DNA of 64,000 bases, taken from positions 24,160,430 through 24,224,429 of the forward strand of contig OU744450.1 of NCBI GenBank assembly GCA_916610825.1. The letters are read 5' to 3'. The notes beneath the pieces were generated by a model that was given only the letters and a program-made list of their open reading frames with translations, was not told the origin of the DNA and ran no database searches. The DNA is from Haliclystus octoradiatus (taxonomy: Eukaryota; Cnidaria; Staurozoa; Stauromedusae; Haliclystidae). Positions 13,201-28,200 of this stretch are shown here, piece after piece. Each line of letters starts with the position of its first letter. Position 1 is the stretch's first letter. Made by a program: the position numbers and the translations under genes.

Positions 13201-16200
13201 TTACGAGGAATTTGACTGTACTTACATTCAATCAAGCTGCTTAGAATTTTCAAAGCTGTTGTACAATAGAATTGACTAAAACATGGCAATCGACCACCTA
13301 GCGTAATTGTAACAATTTGATCTTGATGATTACTGAAGTAACCATGAAGAGCATTAGTTCCTTCTGCAATTTCAAGTATCGATGAAAGATACTCAATGCA
13401 ATAATCAGCCAAACCACATGAAGAACAGTCACTAAAGTATAAAAATATGGAAATAAATTAATATGAAATTTTGCTTGGTTATGTTGGTCATTGTCGCACT
13501 TCAGTTGAATGTTGCACCACACACTCCATACACAGTCAATTGCTGACTGGTCAAGGTCTGACATTTTAACATTTTCGTGAGAAAATTTGTTTGTTGAAGT
13601 TTGACCTGTATATCATAAAAATATCCATTCAGTGTCCGACAAAAGGTTCAGCATTCCGGGAGCTTAAACAATATTGTACATTTTCTTCTGGTTATTTTGT
13701 TGATGTTTAACCTATAAATCAGAAAAATATCACTTTTCCTCCGAATTTTCTCTAGCCTTCCAAAATTTAGGATTTAAGGATTCCCATTTTTGTACTTTTG
13801 TTTGACAATGCTGGCAGTGTGATTGGTGCTTGATCCTGGTTTGTGACAGATGTGATTTTTGACACAACATTTTACTATCACTGATTTCTGAGTCCCACCA
13901 GGGAGAATACTACCCCTGTGAAAAACAGTTCAAGAGTTCATGGACGTTAAATGGCTCAATCTTCATGGATTATCAATCATGACCTGTTAAATTAACTGTA
14001 AAAATTGGGCCATTTAACATTCATCAACTGTTTTTCAGGGGGGTAAGCTCATATGGTAGAGCAACCAGACTTCAGATTAGATGATAACATTAAGGTTCAA
14101 TCCTTCGAAAGTCAACTCAGTCTTGACTTTAACTCTTTGACTATAAAACATCAAATGAGTAAAATCCTGATTGCGGAATGGAATGGTCCAGAGGGCATTG
14201 TATCAGGAAAAGATGAGTTGTGTTTTACTGCTGTGCATTGGCAATCAAAGCCATGCAATATGTCGTAATGGATTTGCAGTGTTGTGGCTGAGATCAGAAA
14301 ATAGCATTTACCATCATTACAACAATCAGGGTTCAAAAAAATCAAGCCACCTTGCAACTACGTTTTTGGAAGACTGGGTGAAAATTCATTAGAAAATGAT
14401 GTATTTTTCTTGTCAAATTAAATAATGACAATAATAATAATATAATAATTATACCTACCAGTGCAATGAAAGATGGATAAATTTATATGCAGATGACCTT
14501 TATGAAGAGGGTTGATTCAATAGAAAATACTATATTTTAGACAGTGCAAAATTGACCACTATAGACAGGTGGCTGCTGTATAGAGGTAACTGTACAATGT
14601 ATTATTACCTTTGCCTGTTAATGATTTGGTCCACAAGATAATAACTGCACGTTGCAACAGTATGATATAGCTTAGAACCTGTGATTGTCTCATTCTGTGA
14701 GCTGCATAGTATGTTCATCATCTTATTGATTTCTTTACAAACATAATTAAGAACAGCATTCAATGTAATATCAATTAATGTGTTGAACGAATGAGGCGTT
14801 GATGACAAGTCGGTAATTGAAACGTCAGCTCTTTTATTTGCTTTGATGATAGCATGGCAGAAATTAATTTGCATTTTGAAAAAATGTTTCAGGAGGAATG
14901 CATAGATTACATTTTCACCTTGAGCAGAAAAAAGTATTCAAAATTACAACAATAAAAAAATACTAAAAAAAGAGAAAATATCATATATTGAAATATAGCG
15001 AAGCAGTAAAATATAACACAGTGAAACCTGTATATAACGGCCAGTTAGGAGAGGTAGATAAATTGACCACTATAGACAGGTGGCCTATATATACAGGTTT
15101 GATTCAATAGAAAATACTATTTTAGACATTGCAAGAGTGACCACTATAGACAGGTGGTCGCTGTATAGAGGTGACCATTATAACAGGTTTGACTGTATAA
15201 TATTTTTGCCTCTGTTAAATTTTTATCAGAAATTCTTAGTTTTTAGCCTTTGATATACTAATCTAAGCTTAATGGAATGCTCTATGTTTTCAAGTGTAGG
15301 TCTACCCATTTTAAATTACTATTCTTGGTGAAAAATATATAAAAGACTCAATCAACCAGGGTCCGATAAAATATTTTATCTTGCGGGATTCTAAATCTAA
15401 CTTTCCAAAATTTTGGGGTGATTAAATCAATTAAATGTTTCACAGCTTTAATTTTAGGGATTATTGTTCCCTTATTGTCATTAAACCCTTTATCTTTAAT
15501 CCTTAACATCACAATAATTGGCCTAGGTGCTTGGTTGGTGGGAGGTTGGCAGCAAAATACAATCGCTAGTTAAACAATAGCAGACCTGACACCACCAACC
15601 AAGCTCCAGTCACACTGCTAAGTCAGTGGAATTCCTAGTTATACTTACCTTTGTCAACTAACAAAGGGATGGATAGGGAGGAGAAAATAAACAATGAACA
15701 GCGTAAAATATCAGCAGCATATAAATCAACCACATCAACAAATACAATAGCAACAACATTACAATTGTGCTCATATACAAACTTGACATCATTTGTTTAG
15801 ATGAATGGCTTTGAAATAACAGATCATAATTTTCACAGTGATTAAATTAAATCATTCAAATGTTTCACAGCTTTAATTTTAAGGATAATTGTTCGTTTAT
15901 TGTTATAAAGTATAATAGATATGTATCTTTTTATTTTTATCTTCTAAAGAAAAAGAAAGCAAATTATTTGTTTTTGCTTATAGAAATTGAATACAACTAT
16001 TTTGTTTCCTTTCTTCTGAATTTGTGCAAGGCTTCCGGGACTCTTAGTCTCGAAATCCCCCATTTTATCGAATCATACAATTAGCCAATCACAATTAGGA
16101 AGTCTGCTGAACATTTCTGGGAATTTTATAATAAATTAAATTATAAATTATAAATTAAATGTCGAACAAAAAAGATATTACCTTTTGGTAACATCCCTTG

Positions 16201-19200
16201 CGCATTAATGAATGCAACTAATCTCTGATGAACTTTTAAAGGTGGAACAACGCCATCGTCAGATTTAGAAATTGATTTTGATACTGGAAATGGAGCCAGA
16301 GAAATATCCTGCCAAGTTTTCACAACATTCTTGTAAGCAGTAGGAAGTACTGGAAATGAAAGAAAAACAATTTCAATGAAACTATTTATACAGTTTAACC
16401 TGTCAAGTTAAAATTGTCAACAGTTTTCATAGCATCCTCAACATAGACATGATTACAAAATAGTCAATAGAGTTTTGAAGCCAGGTTGCATTTTTTTATT
16501 TATTTTGCATTTATCGTTTAGCCGCCAACCGGGTAAGCTAGTTTCTTTTTCAACCGGGGTGGTCGGTTTATCGGTTAGTGTTTTTTGGCGCGTATGTGAG
16601 CTTAATTGCCAGATGCCCTTCCTGACACCAACCAATGCTCCTACCAGGCATTGAACCCCAAGACCTTGCGGGCTGAGGTCCAACACCTTATCAACTGCAC
16701 TACGGCAGATAAGTAGGGATTTCATCATTTATCTGAATTGGACTCAAATAGGTTCCATTGTAATGACAATAATGACTGCATATAAATAAGGTAGTGTTGT
16801 CAACAGCTTCCCAACTTCACCTTAAAAAGTTTTGGGAAGCTGCAGAAGTGGTCGCTATAGGAAGGTGGTTGTTATAGATAGGTGGTTGCCATAGACAGGT
16901 GATTGCTATAGCAGGCTTGGCAAAATAAAGATAAAATGCTGTTAATAAATAGTATGGTAACATCATCAGGAATATGATTATGATCATTCATCATTCATAT
17001 TTCAATTCATATTATAAAACAGGATGTCAGATACCTGCAATCTGATTAGTTGATTTGTGTGTCTGGATATTCTAGAAACAACTTTATATAGTTCGAATAC
17101 AGTAAATACTTACATTCAAACACGGTATTGTTGAAATTTGATTCTTTATCTTGACCAGTGTTGAGCATTAGCAATTTACAGCATGCTTCAAATTCATCAA
17201 GATCGATTGTTCTTTTATTGGGTGAAATAGTTTCTTGAAGATGTTTTCTACAGTCAAAATAATAAAATGATTCACAAGCTCAGTTCTATACATACTTATA
17301 TGCCAGGTATATTAATATACATTGTTTTGTATGCGTAAGTGTACGTTGTCTTACTGATTGAACATATGGCTCAATACTATACAGCAGAGTTTAAATAATA
17401 TATTGAAAATCAGACAATCATGCTTGCATTTCACGCCAAGGCTATCATCAGGTAATTTATTATTAAAAACATGTCATATTGATGCGTTTTGGCATTTGGT
17501 GCTTGGATGGTGGGAGCGTATAAATAAGATTTGTGTTAGACCAGCTAGCCATTCTGTCACCATAATAAATACAAATGTATATAAAGTGCATATTATTATT
17601 GAATAGATTGCGTGATGATTGCTGTATGGCGTGAATCTCATTAATTAATTTATTATAAATGTTAGCATTGTGTTGATACCTTCAATGGTCACCAGTCCAC
17701 ACCACACATAGTCCATTGAATGGCCTACTTTTTATTGGGCTTTAAGTAGGGACATTATCAATGCTAATTACATCCTTTTGATAACAGACATTTGTTTCAA
17801 CGAAGTAGATATAGTGCGAGTTTCTTGCGCAGGGTCTGAGAAAAGATTTTACCCTTACGGAATCTCAAGTTTCTCCTAAATTTTCTTCTGAATTTTTTAC
17901 CACGATTTCCCAAAAGAAGCAATAAATATCCTTATTAATTAAAAACATTATCTAATTTTAGTGAAATCCAAGAGACATAACTGGGACAGAAATTTTAATT
18001 TTTCCTAAATAAACCATCCTCGAAATAGACATAAATACGAAATTACCATGACATTGGTCATTTTCAATTCCGAAGCCAGTAAAATCCAATTTACATCACA
18101 AACAAAAAGATTGGAATATAAATTGGGAATCCCAAGAGTTTTTTCAAGTCAGAATGTCTATTGGAATCTACTAAACGTGTTTCACAAAAATTAAAAACTT
18201 CTGATTTTTGGTCAATTTAGCTTAGACTTCCGGAATCCTAAATCCCAAGATCCCTACTTTTCTCGTACACTGTTCTTGGGTTTAGAACAACAGACATATT
18301 CAAGACATACTGATACATAACCTATAAAAGGAATGAACATTTATTAGGACATAAGATGTAGATAAAATCTTACAGAATTTCAATTTGGGTAGCAGGAATC
18401 AATTTCCAAGTAGCTTCTAATAACTGTTGACTTTGTGACGACTGTTCTTTTCCAGATAAAAATGATTTTCCTCTGCCAAAAGATTTAAGGCATACCAATA
18501 ACGCATCAGTTAACAGAACAGATTGATAGGTTAAATTTGAATTGGCAATGCATAATTCAAAACTATGCGAACAAAACTGTGCTATGAAATCAGATTGGCT
18601 GATAACTGGTAGCAATGAGTCAATTGTTAATGAAAGATTTTCACCAAAATATGACACAGCAACAGAATAGCCCTGAAATGAAAAACAGAAATATTTGATA
18701 ACAATTACAGAAAATATAATTGACACTAACTCAATATTTAACTGAGATTAAGGTTTAGGATTGTCTGAAAATAGATTTTGGCAAAATCTGATGGTATACG
18801 GGTCAAAAAGTAGGAAACCTGGAATCCTAGAATTTAGAAGGTTGGAGAAAATTCAGAAGAAAATTGATATTTTTAATGATTTATTGGAATGCACTTCCAC
18901 AAGACGTTGTAGTGTTCAGATCATTATCAACTTCTAAATGTGATATGAAAAAATCATGTAAATAGCAAATCCTTTTAAACCGCATAGTAAAAGTGTATAT
19001 ACTAGTCCATTATGTGTGTATGCTCCGATAAAAGATTTATATTTTTATAAATGAAGATACATATATCAGTCAAAATTTTTCAGTTTTAAGAACCAAATTT
19101 CGGCAAATAATTAAAAAGGCAATTATCAAAACTTAGTACTAATATCGTCAAATTATCAGACCAGTTTTTAGCAGTAAAAAACTTGATGATTTGAGGATAT

Positions 19201-22200
19201 GCGAACAGAAGCCACCGATGTTGCCCCTCAATGCGTTGCGTATTGTTTTCAATATGACTTGTGTGATGCTAGTTATGTTGGCTATACATACCAACACCTT
19301 CATCAACGTATTGACGGACACACCGGTTCAGCTGTTGGCGCGCACCTTCGTCCATCTCACGGTTTAACTGTCCGGAACAGTCATCACACTTTCTGTGTTT
19401 TGTATAAATGCAAAAACAAAACTGATTGTCTTATTTATGAAATGCTTGCAATCAGGCGGATCAAGCCAACACTCAACATGCAATCGGATTCTATAAAATC
19501 CTGGTTGTTTGTTTAATTTCCGTGTAATTGTATTTGATAATTTCCTTTGTAAACTCAAACTCTATATATTTGTAATATTTCAATTTGTATTTATATACCT
19601 GATGATGTCATGAAGATATGATTTGGCGAAACGTTGTGAAATCCCCTGGTTTTTATTGCTGTCATTTGTTACAAATATCCCAGATATACACTTTAGCCCC
19701 CCTCTCATCTCAACGGCCTAGCATCACCCTAATGAAAATTCTTACCTTATGACCTAGCAGATCTTTACTTCCGTTGACCAGTAACGGAAGCCAGTTCAAA
19801 AAGACAAGAAACTTTCCAGAATCATTAACAACCTAAAAATGATTGAGTTACAAAATTAATTTCTTACCAACACATCATACTTGTAGGTCATAAATAAATC
19901 ACAACATAACCCTTCAAGATGATTTTTACGTGATGTAAATATGTTGCTGTGAAAAAGTTTATGAGTTCATGAACGTGAAATTGAGCAATAGTTTGTGAAC
20001 TGTTCGTTTAAGGCTTCATGAACTTTTGAGCAGCTTTACGTTCATGAGCAAGTTCATGGACCGGTTTAAGAACTGTTACACTTGATAAAATTTTCAGCAA
20101 TAAAAATACAAGAGTTATTGCAACATTTTATTTAAATCTTTAACTGCCAATCCGATCGGGTTTGTTGATCAATTAAACAAAACGGAACTCCAAACTTGAG
20201 TAGAGATACTTGACTTGATGGCAAGTCTGATTCATCGATTGATCGATAAATTGATGATGTTCCCATCAATTGGATATGTTTCCATGCATTGATTATGAAA
20301 TTGTGAACGATTTGATTTGAATGGTTTGTGAATCGATAAATCATACAAAAAACTTGTTTCTTTAGCGTTTTCTTGTAAAATAAACTAGTTTATTATTATA
20401 TTATTTTTCTATTATTATTATTACACCGTAACTTACATTTTTAGTCTCTTTAAAGCTTTCAAACACATCAGATGTTGGAGGAAGGACATATATAAAATCA
20501 AGAAGGCTACACAGACATGATTTGGCTGCCAAGAATTGAAATATTGTTTTATTCTTCGTCAGCAAAGTTGACATCATTTCAAGAAGATTAGATATGATCG
20601 ATATCATACTCTTGTAATGCGCTTCATATGCATGTGCGTATACCATGCTATACATCTATAATAACAAGTATGTTTCGATTACCATAATATTCAGATTGTT
20701 CATGTTCAAATTACTACCCATATGAAAACATTTACCGGGTTCATGAACTATTCATTAATCGCATTATATTCATGTAATCGTATGCAATGTACATCATGTG
20801 TCTGTAATCATGTGCCACTCTCAGCTGCAATAGGACAATCTCGTTATTATACAATAATAAATCTATATCTACAATAATTAACCTTAGCACATTAATATTC
20901 ATCATCATCATCATCATCGTCATCATTTATTCAGAAACCTATAAGTTATACATAACTTTTTTTCAAAGGACTGATACATGTTGAATACATAGCTAAGTTA
21001 ACAGGAAAACAGACATTAAGTAATCAAGGGTTTAAATAACAGGAACGATCGTCTTGAGAAGCACGTAAGTGCTTCTCAACGAGACGTTTGAAAATAGACA
21101 TGCTTTGGACTTCCTTCATTGCAAACGGTAGATCATTCCATTTATGCGCATCACTATTCCACTAATGTTCATTATTATTAGCTATTTCTTACAATTAATA
21201 TTTTCCTAGCTAGGAATCTAGATGGAAACTTACGTCATTACTCAATTGCAGTACTTCAATTTCTGTAAGTTTGAAGAAACGTGTTCTTGTTGTTGGTATT
21301 GATTCTTTCATAATGTTCTCTGTGTTTGTATCAATAAACATTTTCAGTTCTGATTTTGATGATAATTGCAAAACATTGTGCAAAACCTATCACAAAAGTA
21401 TTGAAATGTTATGAAATAGGAACGAACATTGTGGAAAACTAATCACAAAAATATTTAAATGTTGAGAAATAGGAACTAACATTGTGCAAAACCTATCACA
21501 AAGACAAAAGTATTAAAATGTTATGAAATAGGAACAAACATTGTGAAAAACCTATCACAAAAGTATTGAAATGTTATGACATAGGAACAAATGTAACATC
21601 ATTATGCCTTTTGCATATTTGATTGGTTGGTTTATGTATCTGCAAATTGATGAACACTGCTCAAAAATTCTCGCCTTGAAATTTGAAGATAAACTTGCTA
21701 AAGAAGGATAGGGAACTACAATGTATTATAAAAATAGAAATAAAGTACCAATAAAAGCAATCTCAATTTAAGAAAGGCTAATATTATGAAGTTTTAATTT
21801 AATCTAGTTGAAATTAGAGTGAAATCATTAATGCAAAATTGATTGACCTTCTGCAATATATAGAACTAAAATCTGATTCTGAAATTTGTTTTATTTTGGA
21901 AAATGGTTACCACTTTTGAAAATGTTTTTATTTATATTTACTACACACTGAATACGTATTCTAAAATATAGCAAAGGTTTTCTGCGATCTGATTGGTTGA
22001 AAGAGCGTGAAATCAATGTAAAACCTGGCTCTGAAAACCGGAAAAAAACGCTAGTTTATGACGTTTGTTTTAAATTAGAAAAGGGTTACCACACGGTGGC
22101 AAATGTTTGTATTCATATTTACTAAACTCAAAAAAGTTGGGAGACACTCGGGAAGCTAAAAATTACTTGCTAGGAGCTCGTGATTAAATATGAATAAAAC

Positions 22201-25200
22201 ATGTCAAGTGTGTGGTAACCCTTTAATGATAGATGGTATTAATTAATTACTTCAAACAAACATCAAATATACATAATATTGATGATTAATCAGGTCTTGC
22301 ATAGTCTGTGTACAATGTACAGAACAAATTCATAGTAAAGCTTTGGTTAGGGATGATTAGCTTAGATGACAGAGCAACCGGAATACAGATTTTATCATAT
22401 CTGATTGCCTCTGGTTCAAATCCCCCTAAGGTTTCAGCTTTCCATGTTCTGATGGCGGATGGAAATAGTCCAGAGGGAATTGCACTGTGAGTATCTATGG
22501 TGCATTGACAATCAAGTCCCATCTGCCATGAAATCTGTTGAAATTGATCTGCAAGAGCATTTAATATCATTGGGGAAAAGAGCCGAGTCTCTAGAAATAA
22601 AGGAGTGGTACGGGTGCCTTCGGTAGGGCGTCACCGTCCATATTACATTTAATCACAAACTCATTAACTAACAAATGTGGATTTAATACCAAAGTTCTGT
22701 GAGTAATGAGTATGCTATTGTTTACAACTCAACAATATGTTCATAATTTAACTACAGTCGAATTTGCTTAATATCCCCCCTCTGGTACAGATGAAAAGCG
22801 GGACATTAAGCGAGGTGGGATATTGAGGTAGGATAATGAAAGTTTGTATGGAGAAAGAAAAATAGAAGTCAGTTTTATTTGGGGATATTAAGCAAGGTAG
22901 GACATTAAAAGAGGGGATATTAACCGAATTTGATTGTACATCAAAATTTGAACAGATACGTTTGATGATATGTGCACTCTAAGATGAGAATTATTTACCT
23001 GTTCAAATATCGTAACAGGGTCAAATTGATCAGCCATCATAAGATATTTGCTAATAGTAAGTAATCGATGAAGACCAACTATATTATTAATAGGTTTCAC
23101 ATCTGATAATTGGATAATAGTATCGATACACAATTTGATGATGTTATCTTTTGATTCTTTAGTAAGATTATGGAACAGCAAAAGCATAACTTGAATATGT
23201 TCAACATTGATATCTATCAAGAAGATACAAAAAAAACATAATTTGATAATTCTCAAATAACAGAAAATCTATATTTTGACATTTAATAAGTAAAACCTTG
23301 ATCGTTTTTACCCCTCTGAAAAAAATCAATGAGTTCATGAACAGTTCATAATTTTTTTTTAGGTTCATGAACAGGGTCCGACAAAAGTTTCAGCCTTTAG
23401 GAATCCTAGAGGCATTGAAACATTTTCATCTGGATTTTTGTATTGATGTTTGACCAAAAATCATTAAAAAATCCAATTTCTTCTTAATTTTCTCTAGCCT
23501 TCCGGAATCTAGGATTCCAGGATTCCTACTATTGTCGGACCCTGTTCATGAAACAGTTCATCATGAACATGAAATTGCTTGAAAGTTCATGAACACTTCT
23601 TCAGAGAGGAAGGGCCATAATTGCAAAATTCAATCCCTGCCTCTGGTTGTATTGATGTGATACATAGCCCTAATTCTCCATGGCAATATTACTTGTGGGC
23701 AATAGAATTATAATATATATGATCTGAAGCTTAATTAGAATAAGGCATGGAATTGGCTTTGCAGCTAAGAAGTCGCTCAACTGCAGCTAAATAAGATAGT
23801 TTTTGCAGCAAGTTGTCTCATAGAAGCATCTTTAATAAATAGCAGCTAAAAAGTCAGCTTACCGCAGCTAAATATATGAAATATATCATTTTCATATATC
23901 ATGAGTAAATTGCTTTTTAGATGCGGTAAAGCAAATGCTGAATAGCTTGAACTAAATAGATATGGTAAATAAGCTTTTAGATGCGGAAAAAGACCTGTTT
24001 AGCTGTAACCAATTAGATGCTGCAAAAAGACTTTTTAGCTGCGAAGATCTAAATGAATAGCTATGATGCTGCAGATACAATTATTTCTCACAGAATAATT
24101 CTTGATTGGATCCAAACCTGAGAAATGAAGTACAGATCTAAGGCTCTGATTGTTTCTCAAATAAATCTCAAGTTAAAAGTGCGAGTGTTACAGCGAGGGA
24201 TTAGCTCAGATTGTGGAGCAGCCGAACTTCGAATCGGATCATATCTGATTGACTGTGGTTCAAATCCCCCGAAGGTCAACTCAGCCTTGACTTTATCTAA
24301 AACATCAAATGAATACCATCTGAGGATGGCGGATTGAATGGTCCAGAGGGAAATGCATTGTGGGTAGCTGCGGCACATTGTTGCGCATTGACAATTGAAA
24401 CCTATCTGCCATGAAATCTGTTGAAATTGATCTGCAGTGTTGCGGCTGAGATCAGTGAAGAGCATCTAAAATCATTGCTCTTAGCGAAAAAAAGCCATTC
24501 CCCTAGAAATAGAGGAGGTGGTACGGGTGCCTTCGATAGGGCGACACCGTCTACATTACATTTATTACAAGTGCCGTTTCTCAAACGTAGACTCACCTGT
24601 CTCTGCTATTTTATCATCATCTAAATCAGTTCCAATTGAAGATGACAATGATTCAATGAATTTCTTCCATGATGTCAAAACTCTTTTTGTATCCGTTGAT
24701 TTATTTTCATTTAAACAATTTTCCTGTTCTTGTAATGCTATTTTTGCAAATATTATTAACAAATGCCTTTCCATATAAAGAGGCCATTTTCCGTTTTCTT
24801 CAATAGATATTCCTGCCTTTGTTAAGATAGATTCCTTTAATGTAATAAAAGAAACGGGATTCAATTAAAAGACAAAATAAAAAATCATTAAAAATAGAAC
24901 AGTGTAACCCGCTTAAGTGCCAGCCAAAATTGGCAAACAATTTTCATTGTTCTTATCCGAATTTGCACATATCTGCAATTGTTTAACAAGGACTTGACCG
25001 GAAAATAGTTTATATGGTTTCAAAGCTAGGTTGCAGGTAAGCGGAAATTGCAATTATCCGAATCGTAGTTACACAAGTTATAATATATCTTAAAATAATA
25101 AAAAAAATATGTTAATTAAAAATACACATTAATATGGGTTATATAAACACAAGTGCTGCGTTATGTCAGGCACGAGGATGGCGTAAGAAAATTAAGAGCC

Positions 25201-28200
25201 ACAGTGGCGAGGGATTTTTTGAAGCCTTTTTAGTGCCTCATAACGCAACACTTGTGTTTATATAACCCATATTGCACAAGAAAATGTTTAATAAAATAAA
25301 AGAAAGGGTTTATAAAATAGAAATATTCGATACGTTTTCAACAAATTTTTCACCATACATGTATGATGACGCGTATCATTCAATATTGCTGTAAATTATT
25401 ACATCTATCGTTTAATAAAGGTCGTAAATTATCAAGCGTATTGTTCAATATTTGAGAAAACCTCGAGTCGTCGAAATATGATTCCAAGCAATGTTCTTGT
25501 TTACCATAGATATATATCGTTCATCATAGCCGAATCATGATATTCGAATTCATTTCAAATCACAAATTGAAGAGTGTCTGGGTGGCGTTTTATTGATAGC
25601 GTTTCGATATTAGTGTTTTACCGAAGCTTCACTTGTTCTATTTTTATAACAATCAATACTTATAATACTTATGCAATATTGAATTGTAACAGCCTGTAAA
25701 ACCTGTAAAACCTGTATTGAAGTAAAATATAGTAAGCCAGTTTTCTCTTTATGAGTCTGGTACATAAGTAGTGTGACTGCTGTATAAGCTTATCCAAAAT
25801 GATAAATAGCCAATCACAAATCGTAAAAACAATTCCATATTGTATTATCAAACATGAAAATTCAAAATGAACAAGTAGTATGAAACCGACGATGTCTGAT
25901 CAACAACAACAATCAATACTTACAATATGCTGAATATCAATCATTCCAGCATGATAAAGTGATATAATCAAATGGCTGTGTTGACATAACAGCATTTCTT
26001 TATTCTCAAAATGAACATTCGAAGATGTTGTTTGTAAGACGAAATCAGTGATAGAGTTGAACATATCATCTGTGAGATTGTTTTTTACAACATTAATCCA
26101 ATTGTGAATCTTACATGAAGCATACAATGTAAATGAGAAATCTAGTAGGCTGCCAGCAAGGAGAACGAACTGCAAAATTAAATAGCAATCAAGAAAATAA
26201 TATTTTTGTGTAGACTAAATGTATTATCCTATTTCTTCAAACAAGAACCAGACATGAGCAGGGTCCGACAAAAGATTCAGCCTTCTGGAATCCTAAAGGC
26301 ATTTCAACATTTTCTCCTGAATTGTTTGTTGAGGTGATACCCAATAAGTTGTTAAATATCAATTTTCTTTAGAATTTTCTCTATCCTTCCGGAATCTAAG
26401 ATTACTTTTGTTGGACGCTGGACATGAGAATAAAAATAGCCTGAAATCGATGACATTCAAATTATCTGTAATGGATTTCAATGGAAAAAGGTGATAACTA
26501 GGGTTTACAAGAGGAACTAGGGTTTACATGTCTGAAGAGCCCTTTGAGAATCTCTTCAAGAACACATAGAGAAAACTCTTGAAAAATGCACTCTTGCCAG
26601 ACATTCGAGTCATTTCTAGTTATTTACTTAAAAATAAGTCTACATGCAGGCTACTTACAAAATGTTTGAATAGGTCGAAATATCATCTACTACTAATATC
26701 TGCTACTAACATCGATAGGCTGCTTTTAAGTTTTTTTTATTGTGCTTTTCAAAATATTTACAGGTCTATTTGAATGATAAACTTCTTTATTTCCTGTTGA
26801 GGTTGTAATTAAACAGCAATTTTGTTTGAGCAAGCACAAACTGTCAGACGCTGTGGTCTCAAAATTTGAAGTGATTCTTAATGGAACGCTCTATCTAGTC
26901 TTTTATATAGATCAGTGTTAACCCCCCCCCCCCAGGATCAAAAATGGCATCCAGTTGGCTATTGGGTTTGTCAAGCTATTTTCCAGTTAATATCCCAAAT
27001 ATGAGAAATAAGATCATAAACGGACCTTAAAAATCATTAAATTTTAAATATTTCTCCTTGGAGATCTTCAAGATTTACTGCGGTTGAAGTTCAATATTTT
27101 AATCAAAATTCCAGACATACAAAATGTATTCAACCAAGGCAGATTCCAGCAAGTCATTGATTCTTTCGCAATATCCATAAGTAATTACTATTGAATATCT
27201 ATTGAGTTAGCTCCAAAAAAACACACAAAGTCACAGTCAACTTACAATTTCAAGGGATTGAGAATAACTTTCACAGATTTTTAACTGCTTAGAATCTTGT
27301 GAGTTGTCCTCGTTTTCTAAGGTACCAGCAGGTGATGACATAGTTTGTTTTAACCAGCTACCAAGGAGTAGACCATCCTCTACAATACAATAGTAACTTA
27401 CATATATATATCCAAAATGGCATCCAGTTGGCTATTGGGTTTGTCAAGCTATTTTCCAGCTAATATCCCAAATATGAGAAATGAGATCATAAATGGACCT
27501 TAAAAATCATTAAATTTTAAATATTTCTCCTTTGAGAACTTCAAGATTTACTGATGATGAGGATGATATGATGATCAAGAAAATAATATATATGGCAAGT
27601 GAAACACAACAAAGAAATTCTACATTTGATGTATGCCTAGCATTAGTAGTATGTGGCCTGAGTACCAGCATTGAGGTTTTTTAGGAAACACAAGCTATAT
27701 TTAAAAAAACTAATATATACAGTTTGATTCAATAGAAAATACTACAGTGAAACCTGTATATAACAGCCAGCTACTAGAGGTAGATAAATTGACCACTATA
27801 GACAGGTGGCCTTTATATACAGTTTGATTCAATAGAAAATACTACAGTGAAACCTTTATATAACAGCCAGCTACGAAAGGTAGATAAATTGACCATTATA
27901 GACAGGTGGCCTTTATATACAGGGTTGATTCAATAGAAAATACTACAGTGAAACCTTTATATAACAGTAAGCTATGAGAGGTAGATAAATTGACCACTAT
28001 AGACAGGTGGCCTTTATATACAGGTTTGATTCAATAGAAAATACTATTTTAGACATTGCAAGAGTGACCACTATAGACAGGTGGTCGCTGTATAGAGGTG
28101 ACCTTTATAACAGGTTTGACTGTACTAAACTTCATGTGCATTAAACAAGCACTTTAGCTTATTATAGCTATGTATGCATTGTGGTGGTACTTAATTCAAA

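Noticed and set aside
21055-21078. Perfect 10-bp hairpin TGAGAAGCAC-GTAA-GTGCTTCTCA
   Set aside because: It lies within the coding end of a LINE remnant, so it needs no regulatory explanation.
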